In this document: positions 47,591-57,935 of the stretch, in pieces | How positions within the stretch are numbered: position 1 is the stretch's first letter | Layout of the letters: each line of letters starts with the position of its first letter | Assembly (NCBI GenBank): GCA_028622995.1 | Contig: JAJQJQ010000046.1 | Location: 744,001-808,000 of the forward strand | Length of the DNA stretch: 64,000 nt | Source of the DNA: Panagrolaimus kolymaensis | Lineage: Eukaryota > Nematoda > Chromadorea > Rhabditida > Panagrolaimidae | Reading direction: 5' to 3' | Notes under the pieces: model-generated | Told to the model about the DNA's origin: nothing | The model's input: the letters and a program-made list of their open reading frames with translations, nothing else | Databases searched by the model: none | Made by a program: the position numbers and the translations under genes

Positions 47591-48384
47591 GTACATCAGC
47601 AAAAGAAAGTGAAAAAAAGGGTAAAGATAAATAATATAAACAAGAGGGTTTTTTTGTCAGAAATTTGAGTGTTACAGCTATTTACTTTTTTATAAATATT
47701 TTTTAATCGAAATCGAGCTTTCTAAAAGATAATTTATGACACCATCATTTAGTACATAAAGATAATATTCATTAAATGAAAACAAATCCACCATTAAACT
47801 CAGTGCTACCTTATCCAAAAAAGTGAAATATGTCAGAATAAACTATTATTAATCGCCTTCGACGATGTCCAGACTTCTTTCAAGAATTTTTGTTTATCGC
47901 AATAAAAACAAGAATGTAATAATAATAAAAAAGAACAGAAGGATGAAAAGTATTTATTGCTTATTTTGTAATCATATTTTCTAAATTACTTGACAGTAAC
48001 GAATAAAACAAAAAGGATGCCACCAAAACGTAAGAAAAACTAATATTTGTTGTAAGAATAATTTATTAAAGTTAAGTTAAAAGTTTTTATAGCAAAGCAA
48101 CAAACTTTATAAAAAGGATCATGAAAAGGTTTGCAGCAAAAACAAAAAACAAAATTTTAGTAAATTTTTCACACCAAAAAGAAACTTTTAAAAAGATTTG
48201 GTTTCTGAAGCGCATATAAATAACATTCAGTCTTGGTAAGGCGAAGAAGAGAAAGAGAGCCTAAAAAAATGAATGATGAAGCTTTTTCATTCATTCAAAT
48301 TCTAAAACTTTTTTCATTCTCAACTTCTCGTCGGCTATAAATACTCCTGACGTTTCTTCAAAATCCTTCATTTTGTGATTTTCA
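47591..48384. other. Intergenic, AT-rich
   Basis: No coding or RNA features recognised. Holds the promoter of the PDI gene. Confidence 0.5.
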
Positions 48385-49886
48385 ATGATGTGGAAATCTT
48401 TAGCTTTTATAGCTCTCATCTTTATTGCCTTTGGGCATGCTGCTGTTGATGTCGAAGAAGAAGATGGTGTTTTGGTTTTAACCAAGGTTGGTTTACTTTT
48501 GTATTTTGTAAACTTACTAATATTGTTACTTTTTCAGGAAAACTTTGATCAAGTCATCAAAGAAAATGAATACATCATGGTTGAATTCTATGCTCCTTGG
48601 TGTGGTCATTGCAAGGTAAGTCATCAATTTCAATAAATTTGGTTGATCATCACCATGTTTTCTTTTTCAGGCTCTTGCTCCTGAATATGCCACCGCCGCT
48701 GCTCTATTGAAAGAAGAAGAATCAACCATCAAACTCGCAAAAGTGGATGCTACTATTCAAACGGAACTTGCTGAAGCTTTTGGTGTTCGTGGATATCCAA
48801 CACTCAAAGTCTTCCGAAATGGAACTCCTTCTGAATATGGTGGTGGTCGTGATCAAGCTGCAATCGTTTCCTGGCTCAAGAAAGCAAGAGATTGGCCTCA
48901 AGAACTTGAACTTGTTACTGAGTTCACCCAAGATGCCGCCTCTCTCATCTTTGGTGGTGAAATCAAATCATTCAACTTGCTCTTCGTCTCAAAAGAATCA
49001 TCATTGTTTGATAAAACCATGGAACAATTTCGTGCTGCTGCTGAAGAATTCAAGGGAAAGCTGCTTTTCGTGTTCATCAACACCGATGTCGAAGATAATG
49101 CTCGTCTTATGGATTTCTTTGGTCTCGGCGCTGATGAACTTCCTGCTCTTCGTCTCATCTCTCTTCAAGATGACATGGCCAAGTTCAAACCTGATTTCTC
49201 CGATGTAACAACAGAAGCTCTCGTTCAATTCACTCATGATTTTCTCGATGGTAAACTCAAGCCTCATCTCATGAGCGAAGAAGTCCCTGAAGATTGGAAC
49301 ATGAAACCTGTCAAAGTTCTTGTTGGTAAAAACTTCCATGAGGTTGCTCGTGATCAATCCAAAAATGTTCTCGTTGAATTTTATGCTCCATGGTTAGTTT
49401 CTTTTTAAACTTCTTTGTTTCTTTCTTGATTTACCTTTTCTCTTTTTTAGGTGTGGCCATTGCAAGAAATTGGAACCTATTTGGGAAGAACTTGCTGAAA
49501 AATACAAGGATCATGAAAACATCGTCATTGCAAAGATGGATGCTACAACCAACGAACTTGAAGACGTCAAAGTCCAAGGATTCCCAACAATCAAATTCTT
49601 TCCGGCAAACTCTGATGCTATCATTGATTATACTGGTGATCGTAATCTTGATGCTTTTGTCAAATTCCTCGAATCTGGTGGTAAACTTGGTCCAACATCC
49701 GATGGTGAAGAACAAGCTGGTGGAGAAGAAGCTATTGAATCTGGCGACGACCGCAAAACTGCTCCTATTGAAGATGAAGAAAAGCCTAAAGAAAAAGCTG
49801 GTGGTTCCGACGTCAACAACAATACAGCTCCTGATGAGGAACTTCAAGAAGAAGATGCTGGGCTCGAAAGCCACGAAGAACTTTAA
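48385..49886 (+). CDS. pdi-2: Protein disulfide isomerase lacking the b domain
   Basis: Four exons: 48385-48486, 48538-48615, 48671-49392, 49451-49886, giving 445 aa (usual about 490-510). A signal peptide ([15 protein letters not shown]) leads to an a domain with active site CGHC at 56-59, a b' domain with [12 protein letters not shown] and LPALRLISL, and an a' domain with CGHC at 302-305. A long acidic tail ends in HEEL, a KDEL-type ER retrieval signal. After WLKK (about 128-131) the sequence goes straight to ELELVTEF, which in PDIs opens b'; the roughly 100-residue b domain is missing with no intron there. PDIs form and shuffle disulfides in the ER, and PDI is also the beta subunit of prolyl 4-hydroxylase. 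Codon use looks like a highly expressed gene. Confidence 0.88.
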
Positions 49887-50908
49887 ATATTTTTTGTTAA
49901 GCGATTGAGCTTATTATTTTCTGTTAATTTAGTTTAATAAATATTTATTTTTTTACTTTGTTTTTTGTCTTTTGTTTGCAATATGGATTAAGCTTCAGTT
50001 AAATTAGCTTTCGATAGTTTTTCATTATTGCCATCACCTTTTCCAACTTTGTTAAAGGGACATAGCTATTTCATGCCTTTTCAAAAATTTCGATACTGGG
50101 GCTGATAGGAACAGTTGGGGCGGCGCGTGTTTGAATTACCGTGTCACTTCTGTCTTACACGGTAATTCAAACACGCGCCTTACCAAGTGTAACTTTCAGT
50201 GCCCGCAAACGAAATTTCAAAAAAGGCATGAAATAGCTATGTCCCTTTAACCATCCGGTGCAGCATGATTTGAAGCATCCCCACTTGTTGCATTTTCAAA
50301 GAAAGGTTTTGCCTTTTTTTTGTTGCGTTCATTAGTTTTAAAAATACCTTTCTTGTTTTGATATGCTATTTTGGAGCTTTTTGAATTTATCTTTAACCCT
50401 TGTGATGAAACCTTTGAATGTTTGGATCATGTGAAGCTATGTCTCGTTATCATATTATTCCCTTTGTCATATTCTTCTTATGGAAACATATCTTCTCAAT
50501 GATAACTTTATATTGCTTTGTTTTTGGGAATAATTAAAACTCCAAATGGAAGTGCGCCTTACCCGTTAATGTTTGTGAGAATTCTGCAAATGGTAGATTG
50601 CTCCATACTTTTTTTTGTGTATCATTTAAAACGTTGTTGAAGTGTTTATTAAACACAAAAGTTTAGTACTAAACATCTTGGTTTTTTATATGATAGTTTG
50701 GAGTGAGCAAGTAAGCTCGGTTGCGAGCGAGGTTAGAAGATACCAATTATGATAACAAATATTTTTAAAATATTCAAATTTCCCACTCATTTTTCCCATT
50801 CGCTTCATTCTTGCACTTTCAAAATGTGTTTTGCTTTCTTTGAACTTTTTTATTTGAAGGAAAGTTATGAACATTTTTTGTTGTTGTTGGTTTTGGCATT
50901 TTCAAGAT
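49887..50908. other. Intergenic with a foldback MITE
   Basis: AATAAA near 49935 for the PDI gene, then a TTAA-flanked hairpin element (50052-50250). The rest is AT-rich without recognised features. Confidence 0.5.
50052..50250. mobile_element. TTAA-flanked foldback MITE
   Basis: Ends are TTAAAGGGACATAGCTATTT and its reverse complement (the right end reads ...GCTATGTCCCTTTAA). The arms are about 40 nt and nearly perfect (AGGGAC... through ...ATTTCG). A second nested inverted pair, GGCGCGTGTTTGAATTACC with its complement, lies near the centre. TTAA at both ends (50052-50055, 50247-50250) fits a piggyBac-like target duplication. No coding capacity. Confidence 0.85.
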
Positions 50909-52506
50909 ATGAACCAATTCATGAATTTTGTTTTAAACTTTTCACACAATTGGAATCAAATACGAACAAAATTTGTTGAGAAAAATGAAATGATAATGAA
51001 AATGAGAAAGTTCAAAAGATTAGAAGTTTCAAGTGAAGAATGGAATCAAATGGTTTTGGAAATTTTGAAAACTTTGAATGATAAAAAGAATTTTTTTGCT
51101 GTTTACGATATCGTTTATAATGGTGTTGTTCAAGTTCTCATCGAAGCAGACAATCTCCCAATGGATGCTATTACAAAATTATCTTGGATTTTACGATTTA
51201 TCCATGAAAAGCGACCAATCAATATTGATTCCATTATTCATACAGTTATAAAGCATGTAAGTTTATTATTTTTATTTTGAATATTATGACTTACTTACAT
51301 ACTTGCTTTTTTTTTTTAGGATTTTGTTACTCGATGTATTGAACTTTCAACGAATCCTGAAAGCAAATTGGAGCTTGTTCATTGTATTGGATATTTGTGT
51401 GCTTATAACAAAGAAATACGACAAAATGTTCGAAGTTCCACTTTTCCTTCTTTTCTTGTTGGTAAATCTTGTAATCTTTATTTCCATTAACTAGCTAATG
51501 TGTGTATGTGTTTTTAGAGAAAATAGCCACCACTCAACTTTCTGCAAATAACATGTGTCATTTATCTTTTACTTGGGCAAATTTAATGGAAGATAATGAT
51601 GTGGATTTCGATCAAATTGTTCCTGTAAGTTTTACTTACTCATTGTGCTGGAAGAAAATGCTTCGAAGTCATTATTGTTGTTGTGTTTGAAAGCTGCATA
51701 ACAGAGTTTCATGTATTCGTATACCTTCATTAACTTTGTTTGTTTCAGAATCAAGAAATACTATTCCACGCATTTGAAATACTCTTATCTCCAGCCAAAA
51801 ATCAAATCACAAAAGTAATAAACTGTTTTGAAATAATTCCAAGATATTTTTGTTATGAAGTTCCACAACGAGTAAGTAGCTTATTTTTTACATACATACT
51901 TGTTACTAATATTATTTTGTTTATTTCAGTTTGAAAGATTACTCTTCTATCAAAAAATAATTAACTTACTTTGGTTTTATGTAACAGAAAATGTTGTTTA
52001 TGGAAATCAAACTTTTATGGCTCTCAAATGCTTTATTACTTTGATTCAAAATGGTCCACCAAACACCTTTGATTCATATTTATTGGGAAATGGTTTAATC
52101 AAAAAATTGGAAGCTGCTTGGACCAAAATGGATTTGAAATCTCAATTGATAATTCTCAAAGGTTTTATAATAAACTCAAAAGAAATAACATTGGCACTAT
52201 GGAAAAATGGCAGTATAATCATTCCAACTACAGCAATCAAAGCTTGTTATCGACACGATGAAAAGAATGTTGAGGTTCATTTTTCTTTACTAACTAACTT
52301 CATGATGTAAATAATGTTTGTTTGATTCTTAGTTAGCTGTTGAAATCATAATCTTGTTATTAGACGTACTCGATGAATCTCAAATCAAAGAATTATTGCT
52401 CAAAAATGGTGGTGGAAAAGCTCTCAATTATGCTGTCTTGAAATGGTATTTAAATGAATCAATTTTCAAACATTACAGATATTTTTTAACCAAAGCTGTC
52501 GTCTAA
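50909..52506 (+). CDS. Alpha-helical repeat protein, importin-alpha/armadillo-like
   Basis: Six exons: 50909-51256, 51320-51461, 51518-51624, 51749-51871, 51930-52274, 52333-52506, giving 412 aa with frame kept. The sequence is a string of amphipathic helices (AITKLSWILRFIHE, KLELVHCIGYLCAYN, FMALKCFITLIQNG, LAVEIIILLLDVLDE) reminiscent of armadillo repeats in importin-alpha, but the usual NLS-binding Trp/Asn array is not evident. It may be a divergent adaptor. The exon 5 donor (GTTCAT) is weak. The start at 50909 follows TTTTCAAG, a possible trans-splice site; an in-frame upstream ATG at 50867 is the alternative. Confidence 0.55.
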
Positions 52507-53380
52507 AACAACTTCACTTAACTTGCTACAAAACTAACTTCAATGAATTCAACTAAAAAGTGTGAAAATGAAGCACAAAAATATTTTTTTTGTTTTGTAT
52601 GTTTCATGTTAAGTTTATGTTTGTCAATAAAAGTTGTAATAAAAAAAACACTTCGAATGTTGCTTGATGAATTCGATTTTACTGATAATAACAATAACTA
52701 TTTTATGTACTCTTTCTTCGATGAAATTTAATACCAATCATAAAAAAAGAATGCGAAGATCCCAGGAAAACGACTTTCAAATAAAGCAAAAAATTTAACT
52801 TTACAAGCTAATAAAAAGGCACGAAATGATGATGATAATCCTGCGCTCGTTTTATTGCAAAAATTTTTTGAATGAAAAAACCAAACAAATAAAATATGCT
52901 TGCATGTACTTTTATTAAATTATTAGTAATCATAATAAAGCATTTGGTTAATTCTGAAATTGCTCTAAATTTCTTACTTTTATGCAACACAAAAATGAAG
53001 AAGAAAAAGCTGAAACAAAGGTGTAAAAAAAACAAAACAATTAAGGTCAAAGCTTTCAAACAATACCCATCTTCTTGATAAAACTTTTCATGCTTTTTTC
53101 TTTTAAATCAAGAAGTTAATTCATAATTATTTTTTCTCAATTTTATTTGTGCTTCCATTTCCCTAGTTCGTGAATAATAAATATGCTTCATTCAATTAAA
53201 GTTACAACAATTTTTTTTTTGTGCTAAGAAATTATGGAGTAATAATAATGATTCCATTTAAACGAAAAGTATGTCAGTCATCTCGTGAATCGAACCAACT
53301 AGCATTTTAATCAACATCAAAAAAATTCAAGGATATTTGTTTTTCATCCATGGCTGCTTGTTTTTGAAAGTTAGTAAAAT

Positions 53381-53510
53381 TATTTGTTTCGCTTTCGAAA
53401 AAGCAAAACCTTCCAAAATTTAAATTTTTTTCCAAGCCACTTTTGTAAAAAGAGCTGGATTTAATATTTACCTCAAATTTATTTTGGTAATTAACCGACG
53501 ATACAAATGA
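53381..53510 (+). repeat. Dispersed repeat, copy B
   Basis: Counterpart of 28941-29068; the same ordered blocks with scattered substitutions and small indels. Confidence 0.7.
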
Positions 53511-53646
53511 GAATTGGAATATTTTTTTGTAGGTAGATGAAAACAAAAGACAAGTTCAAAAATGTGCGCTCTTTTAAAATGGAGAGCCAAAAAAAAAAGG
53601 ATCATCGCTTATCCACTTTTTGGTAACCATGAATGCATGTGGATGA

Positions 53647-53820
53647 TATAAGACGCCGATATTTAAAAAGTTATAGGACAGTGCTAAATTTCTCACTTTT
53701 TTGAAAAAGTGTCTCTTTTGCCATTTTTTTCAATTGATTTTTTTGGCAAAAGAGACACTTTTTCAAAAAAGTGCGAAATTTAGCACTGTCCTAAAACTTT
53801 TTAAATATCGGCGTCTTATA
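53647..53820. mobile_element. TA-flanked foldback (mariner-like MITE)
   Basis: A hairpin with arms of about 78 nt. The left begins TATAAGACGCCGATATTTAA and the right ends with its complement (TTAAATATCGGCGTCTTATA). The arms also share AGGACAGTGCTAAATTT and AAAAGTGTCTCTTTTGCCA with few mismatches. The loop is under 25 nt. TA at the edges fits a Tc1/mariner-type duplication. No coding capacity. Confidence 0.82.
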
Positions 53821-54315
53821 TGTAAGTACCAACAATAAAAGCAATAAATTACGATTAACGAAACATAAAATCTTAATATAAATAAACCTATTACCGATAC
53901 TAGATGCCAAAATTATAATTTTGTTATTAAACATGGCTTTTAGCAATGTGAAGTTTCAATAACATGATAAATGGACCCGAAAAATATGGTCAAACTCTAA
54001 TAGCCTCTTATTTCAGTTATGGCAGTTGTTATTAGATACATTTGCTTTACAAAATGATTGCGTAACAATGAAAAAGTGTAACAACTAACTCAAACTTTGT
54101 CCTCAAAAAAAGATGAGAATAAGTTCAAAACACGATATATTAATACATGCGCCTGTCGTGATTTTTATCTTCTTCACCTGAATCATTGCCTGTCATCAAA
54201 ATTTTAAAAAAAATGGAACATAAACCTTTATTTTACTTTTCAACATTAAAAAAATTAATTCAACAAAAATAATAAGAAAAAAGGAAAAAACAACAACAAA
54301 AAATCTTTATTCATT

Positions 54316-57300
54316 TTAGCTTCGACGTTTTTTAGGTGGCGGTTCAATAGTTGTTTCTTCTTCTGATTCCATCGAGTCATCATCATCACCTTCAGTATCG
54401 ATATGAATGTCAAGGGAAAGAAACATATTACGGAACTAAAAAGATATGAATAAAGTTTAAAGCCAAAGAAAAAGAAAAAAACTTACATAAACAAGTTGTT
54501 CACAAAGCTTTTTGAGTCCTTCTTCACTTGATCGATCAATAAGAACATTAGATTGAAGTTCAGCCAGGGTGAGATCAGGATGGAATACGGAACATTTTTG
54601 ACGAACAATCAGTTTGTCAGTAGTTTTTGCTAATGACGTAGGCTGATATTCCTTGACCAACCTAAAAAAAGAAATGATAATCAATGATAATAATAACAAT
54701 AAAAGATACCGATCACTCAAATCATAAAGCTTCTGGAGATAAACTTTGATATAAAGAAGAAGGAAGCACGCTTGACTACCTTTTAAAAGGTTAAAAATTT
54801 GACTTTTATCTTCGGGTAATCTTCCTAAAAAACATAACAATAGACATTATTGCAAAGTCGGATAAAAAAAACATACGGTATATATTTTCAGCTGTAAATT
54901 CATCTTCGTTTTCATTTTCAGGAGGTGAAAGCATTTCTTTAAAGCTTGTTAGAAATTTCTGTCCAGAAAATGCAAGGATCGGAGCAGCGGAATTGATAAC
55001 ATAAAGTGGTTCATCCATTAATTGATAATTGAACGTAACAAGATTATCGGCAATGAAAAGCAATTCTTCCACGCTTGATTCATTACGTTCGTCAGCAACA
55101 AACATTTTGATAATATTCTGCAGGAAAATTCTTCGTTGATTTCGTGTTGTTTTCAAACAAGCATAAAGAGCATGAAGGATGGCGATAGCTTCTGTTGACT
55201 TTTTGGGTAAACCATTAACATCGAGATCTAAAAGTGGACAAGTAACAAACAAATCTTTGAATAAACAAATAATTAATGAAACATGAACATACCATTTACT
55301 TTGCTGAGTTTTCTTGCTTTAAAACCTCTCAAGACGTTCTTATTGTTATTCAAGAGATGATAAAGCCCAAAGGTCCATCGAACACCATTCGTTGCTTTTG
55401 ACGCTAATACTCCATTGTGTTTTCGATCCACTTCTTTAAGTAATGGTTCAATCGTACTTTGAATTTGTAGAGCAGGATCTGCTGCCATGGCAATCATAGT
55501 TGGTAGAAAAGAAACAGGAGTTAAAAGATTTTTCATTTGATAAACAAGTTGTGAAACAGCAAGACGAACTCCATCATTACGGTGAAGATAGCTGGCGAGC
55601 ACATATTTCAAGAATCTTTCGATAATAGATGAGTTCAAACTTCCACGAGTATCAGCATCAGCAAGATTGTCTTTGAGTAAACCAGTAATTCGTAAACGAT
55701 TATCTGAAAAACATTGATAAGTCAAAAATATTAAACAGTCACGAAAAAATCTTCGTATGCAAAATCAAGCTCAAAACTCACATTCTTCTCTTGCTTTGAC
55801 CATTTTCTCTTCTTCCACAACCAAAAACAAAGTGAGATTCTTTAGAACTTGAATTTTCATTTGAGAATGTTTTTCGCCATCTTCGGTGTTTGCTAGCAAT
55901 TGTTGATACATGTTATGAAGTTCATATTTGTCAAAAAAGCGAGGATATTCAGCACAGAGATGACCAAGAGAAGCTACAGCTTTTTCAGCGATTTCGATGT
56001 CGGAAAATTGCGAGAAAGAAAGTAAATATGAGCAAATTATTTCAGGACAATCATCATTAATGCTTTCATCAGTAGCACTATTGTTTGGACTCAGAGTTTT
56101 TTGATCAATCAACCGGTCGAAATCGAAGTACCTGCACATTATCCCAACAGAAAATATGCATCTCTTCAGATTTGCTTTTTGATCACTTGATATTGGTGAT
56201 GATTCATTGCTGCTCAATGTCATATTCATTCTGCTAAGAAAAGCTAAAAAAAGAAAATCAATGGTAAGGTTATCAAAGCAGGAAAACACAAAATTAAATT
56301 ACCTATATATTGAACAAAAAGCTTAGAAACTTCTAATTGACCATCTTGCCATCGTTTACAAACAGCACCAAGACACGCCATCGCTGATTGAATAAGAATA
56401 ACACCTCTCTTTTTGATAGTATCACAAAGTCGTTCACTTAAATCCTTCAGAAAGCTTTCAGATGGATTTTCTGTGAATGGAATGATTTTTTCGAGTATTA
56501 TGATGATTTGATTGACAACATTAACAGGCGTCCTTGGTTGAATGATGTGATATAATACTTCAGCATGACAAGCAATCAATTGAGGACGAATCCTACTAAT
56601 AATTGATAAAGCTGTTAAAGTTGAATTTCTTTGTTGAGGAGAAATTGGTGGTTCTAAAGCATAATCAAGATCAGGATTGAACACATAATAAACCAAAGTA
56701 TCAGCTATTTGTTCAGCAGCTTTTTGAACTTTCCTATCGATCCCTTCTTTATTGAAAACAAACGTGAAGAACATTTCGATGCCTTTGGTGTAATCTAACA
56801 AATGATTGAAGGTGTCGATGAGAGACAGGACTTTTTCATGAAGCAAATCATCGTCAAAGATCGGAGTGAACCAGAAAGTTAATAACATATCAAGAGCAAG
56901 CTTTCGAACACCCTCTTCTTCATCAGAAACTCGACGAACAATTTTAGAGAGGATTTCAGCTTTCAATGGATTACCAGGATCTTTATCAATATGATCACGA
57001 AATATTCGAATGACACGTTTACGTACAGCAATACCAGTATCCTAAAAGAAATGAGCGAGGTAATAAGTAGCAAAAAAAGATAAACGACTTACAAGAATTC
57101 TATCACACAGGGTTGTATAATAATCATCAAAATGATTAGGATGTGAGATCAAGTACTTTCCAAGCAGTTCAATAATGGCTTCTCGAATAAGCCCATTTCG
57201 ATCCATCATTCTTGATTTAACAATAGTTTGAACTTCAGGCATATCGAATACTTCTGAATTCGATTCAATAAGCTGCGATAAACTTTTGATTGCTTTCTTC

Positions 57301-57454
57301 CTTTTGGAAACAAGTTCATCGGATTGGATTTCTTTACAAAGCGAATGAATTGATTTCAGTTTCACAGATGCTTCTAAAAAATAGAAATATTATAATTTGT
57401 TAATTATAAAAATTTAAGCTTATACAAACCTTCAGTTTCAGTCTTCATTTTCAT
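54316..57454 (-). CDS. scc-2: NIPBL/Scc2-like cohesin loader, C-terminal half only
   Basis: Nine exons: 57454-57430, 57373-57093, 57041-56303, 56243-55782, 55703-55293, 55227-54877, 54824-54710, 54661-54487, 54435-54316, giving 892 aa. The HEAT-repeat core is close to NIPBL: VKSRMMDRNGLIREAIIELL, DRILDTGIAVRKRVIRIFRD, NDGVRLAVSQLVYQM and ASKATNGVRWTFGLYHLL. The end is acidic, then PPKKRR, a likely nuclear signal. Scc2 with its partner Mau2 loads cohesin onto chromatin. Full NIPBL proteins are 1500-2800 aa and bind Mau2 through their N-terminus, which is missing here: the protein starts with an 8-residue first exon. The missing half could be a separate gene elsewhere, or this is a truncated paralogue; further upstream exons cannot be excluded. 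Confidence 0.85.
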
Positions 57455-57935
57455 TTGTTATTATTCAGCACAAAAAAAGTTGAAAGTAATTCTTCTTCGA
57501 TAAAGGTTTTGATTAAAAATGAAAGAGCTTTGATTTTTGTTTTTTTGAAAAGCATCCATTCAGCTTTTCGTGGTGATGTGCCTTGAATGATCATAAAGAT
57601 ACAGTATTTGAATCGCGCAATGGCGGCGAATTAAAATTGATTGAATTCAAAGACCTTGAATTCGCTAATCAACAACAGCTTGCTTGGCTTTCAATAATAA
57701 AATTGTTTTCGAAGTAATCAACTGATACACATTTTCTGATTTTATATTCTCAATTTTAGACTAGACCAAATTAAGATTTTTTACTCTTCAAGTCCTAAAG
57801 TTTCTAAAGCTGCAATGATCCATGATTATCTCACCATAGAAAATCAACTATTTGCATTCCAAAACAATTAATTTTACAATCATTTATTAAAAATACAAAT
57901 ATTTTATAAATAAAATGGCAGACATTAAAAAATTA
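57455..57935. other. Spacer between two minus-strand genes
   Basis: No features recognised. Confidence 0.5.

Larger units (their letters stand above)
52507..54315. other. Convergent spacer with repeats
   Basis: 1.8 kb with no gene recognised. Contains dispersed repeat copy B and a foldback element, annotated separately. Confidence 0.5.

Noticed and set aside
49431..49908. Long ORFs of 147 and 172 codons over the last PDI exon
   Set aside because: Shadow frames of the true PDI reading frame, which carries the CGHC site and the HEEL end.
52543..53078. Short ORFs on both strands after the helical-repeat gene
   Set aside because: Low-complexity Lys/Phe-rich translations of AT-rich DNA without splice or family support.
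53270..53310. A GGTTCGATTC-like pol III B box on the minus strand, suggesting a tRNA gene
   Set aside because: No matching A box at the right distance and no cloverleaf can be folded around it.
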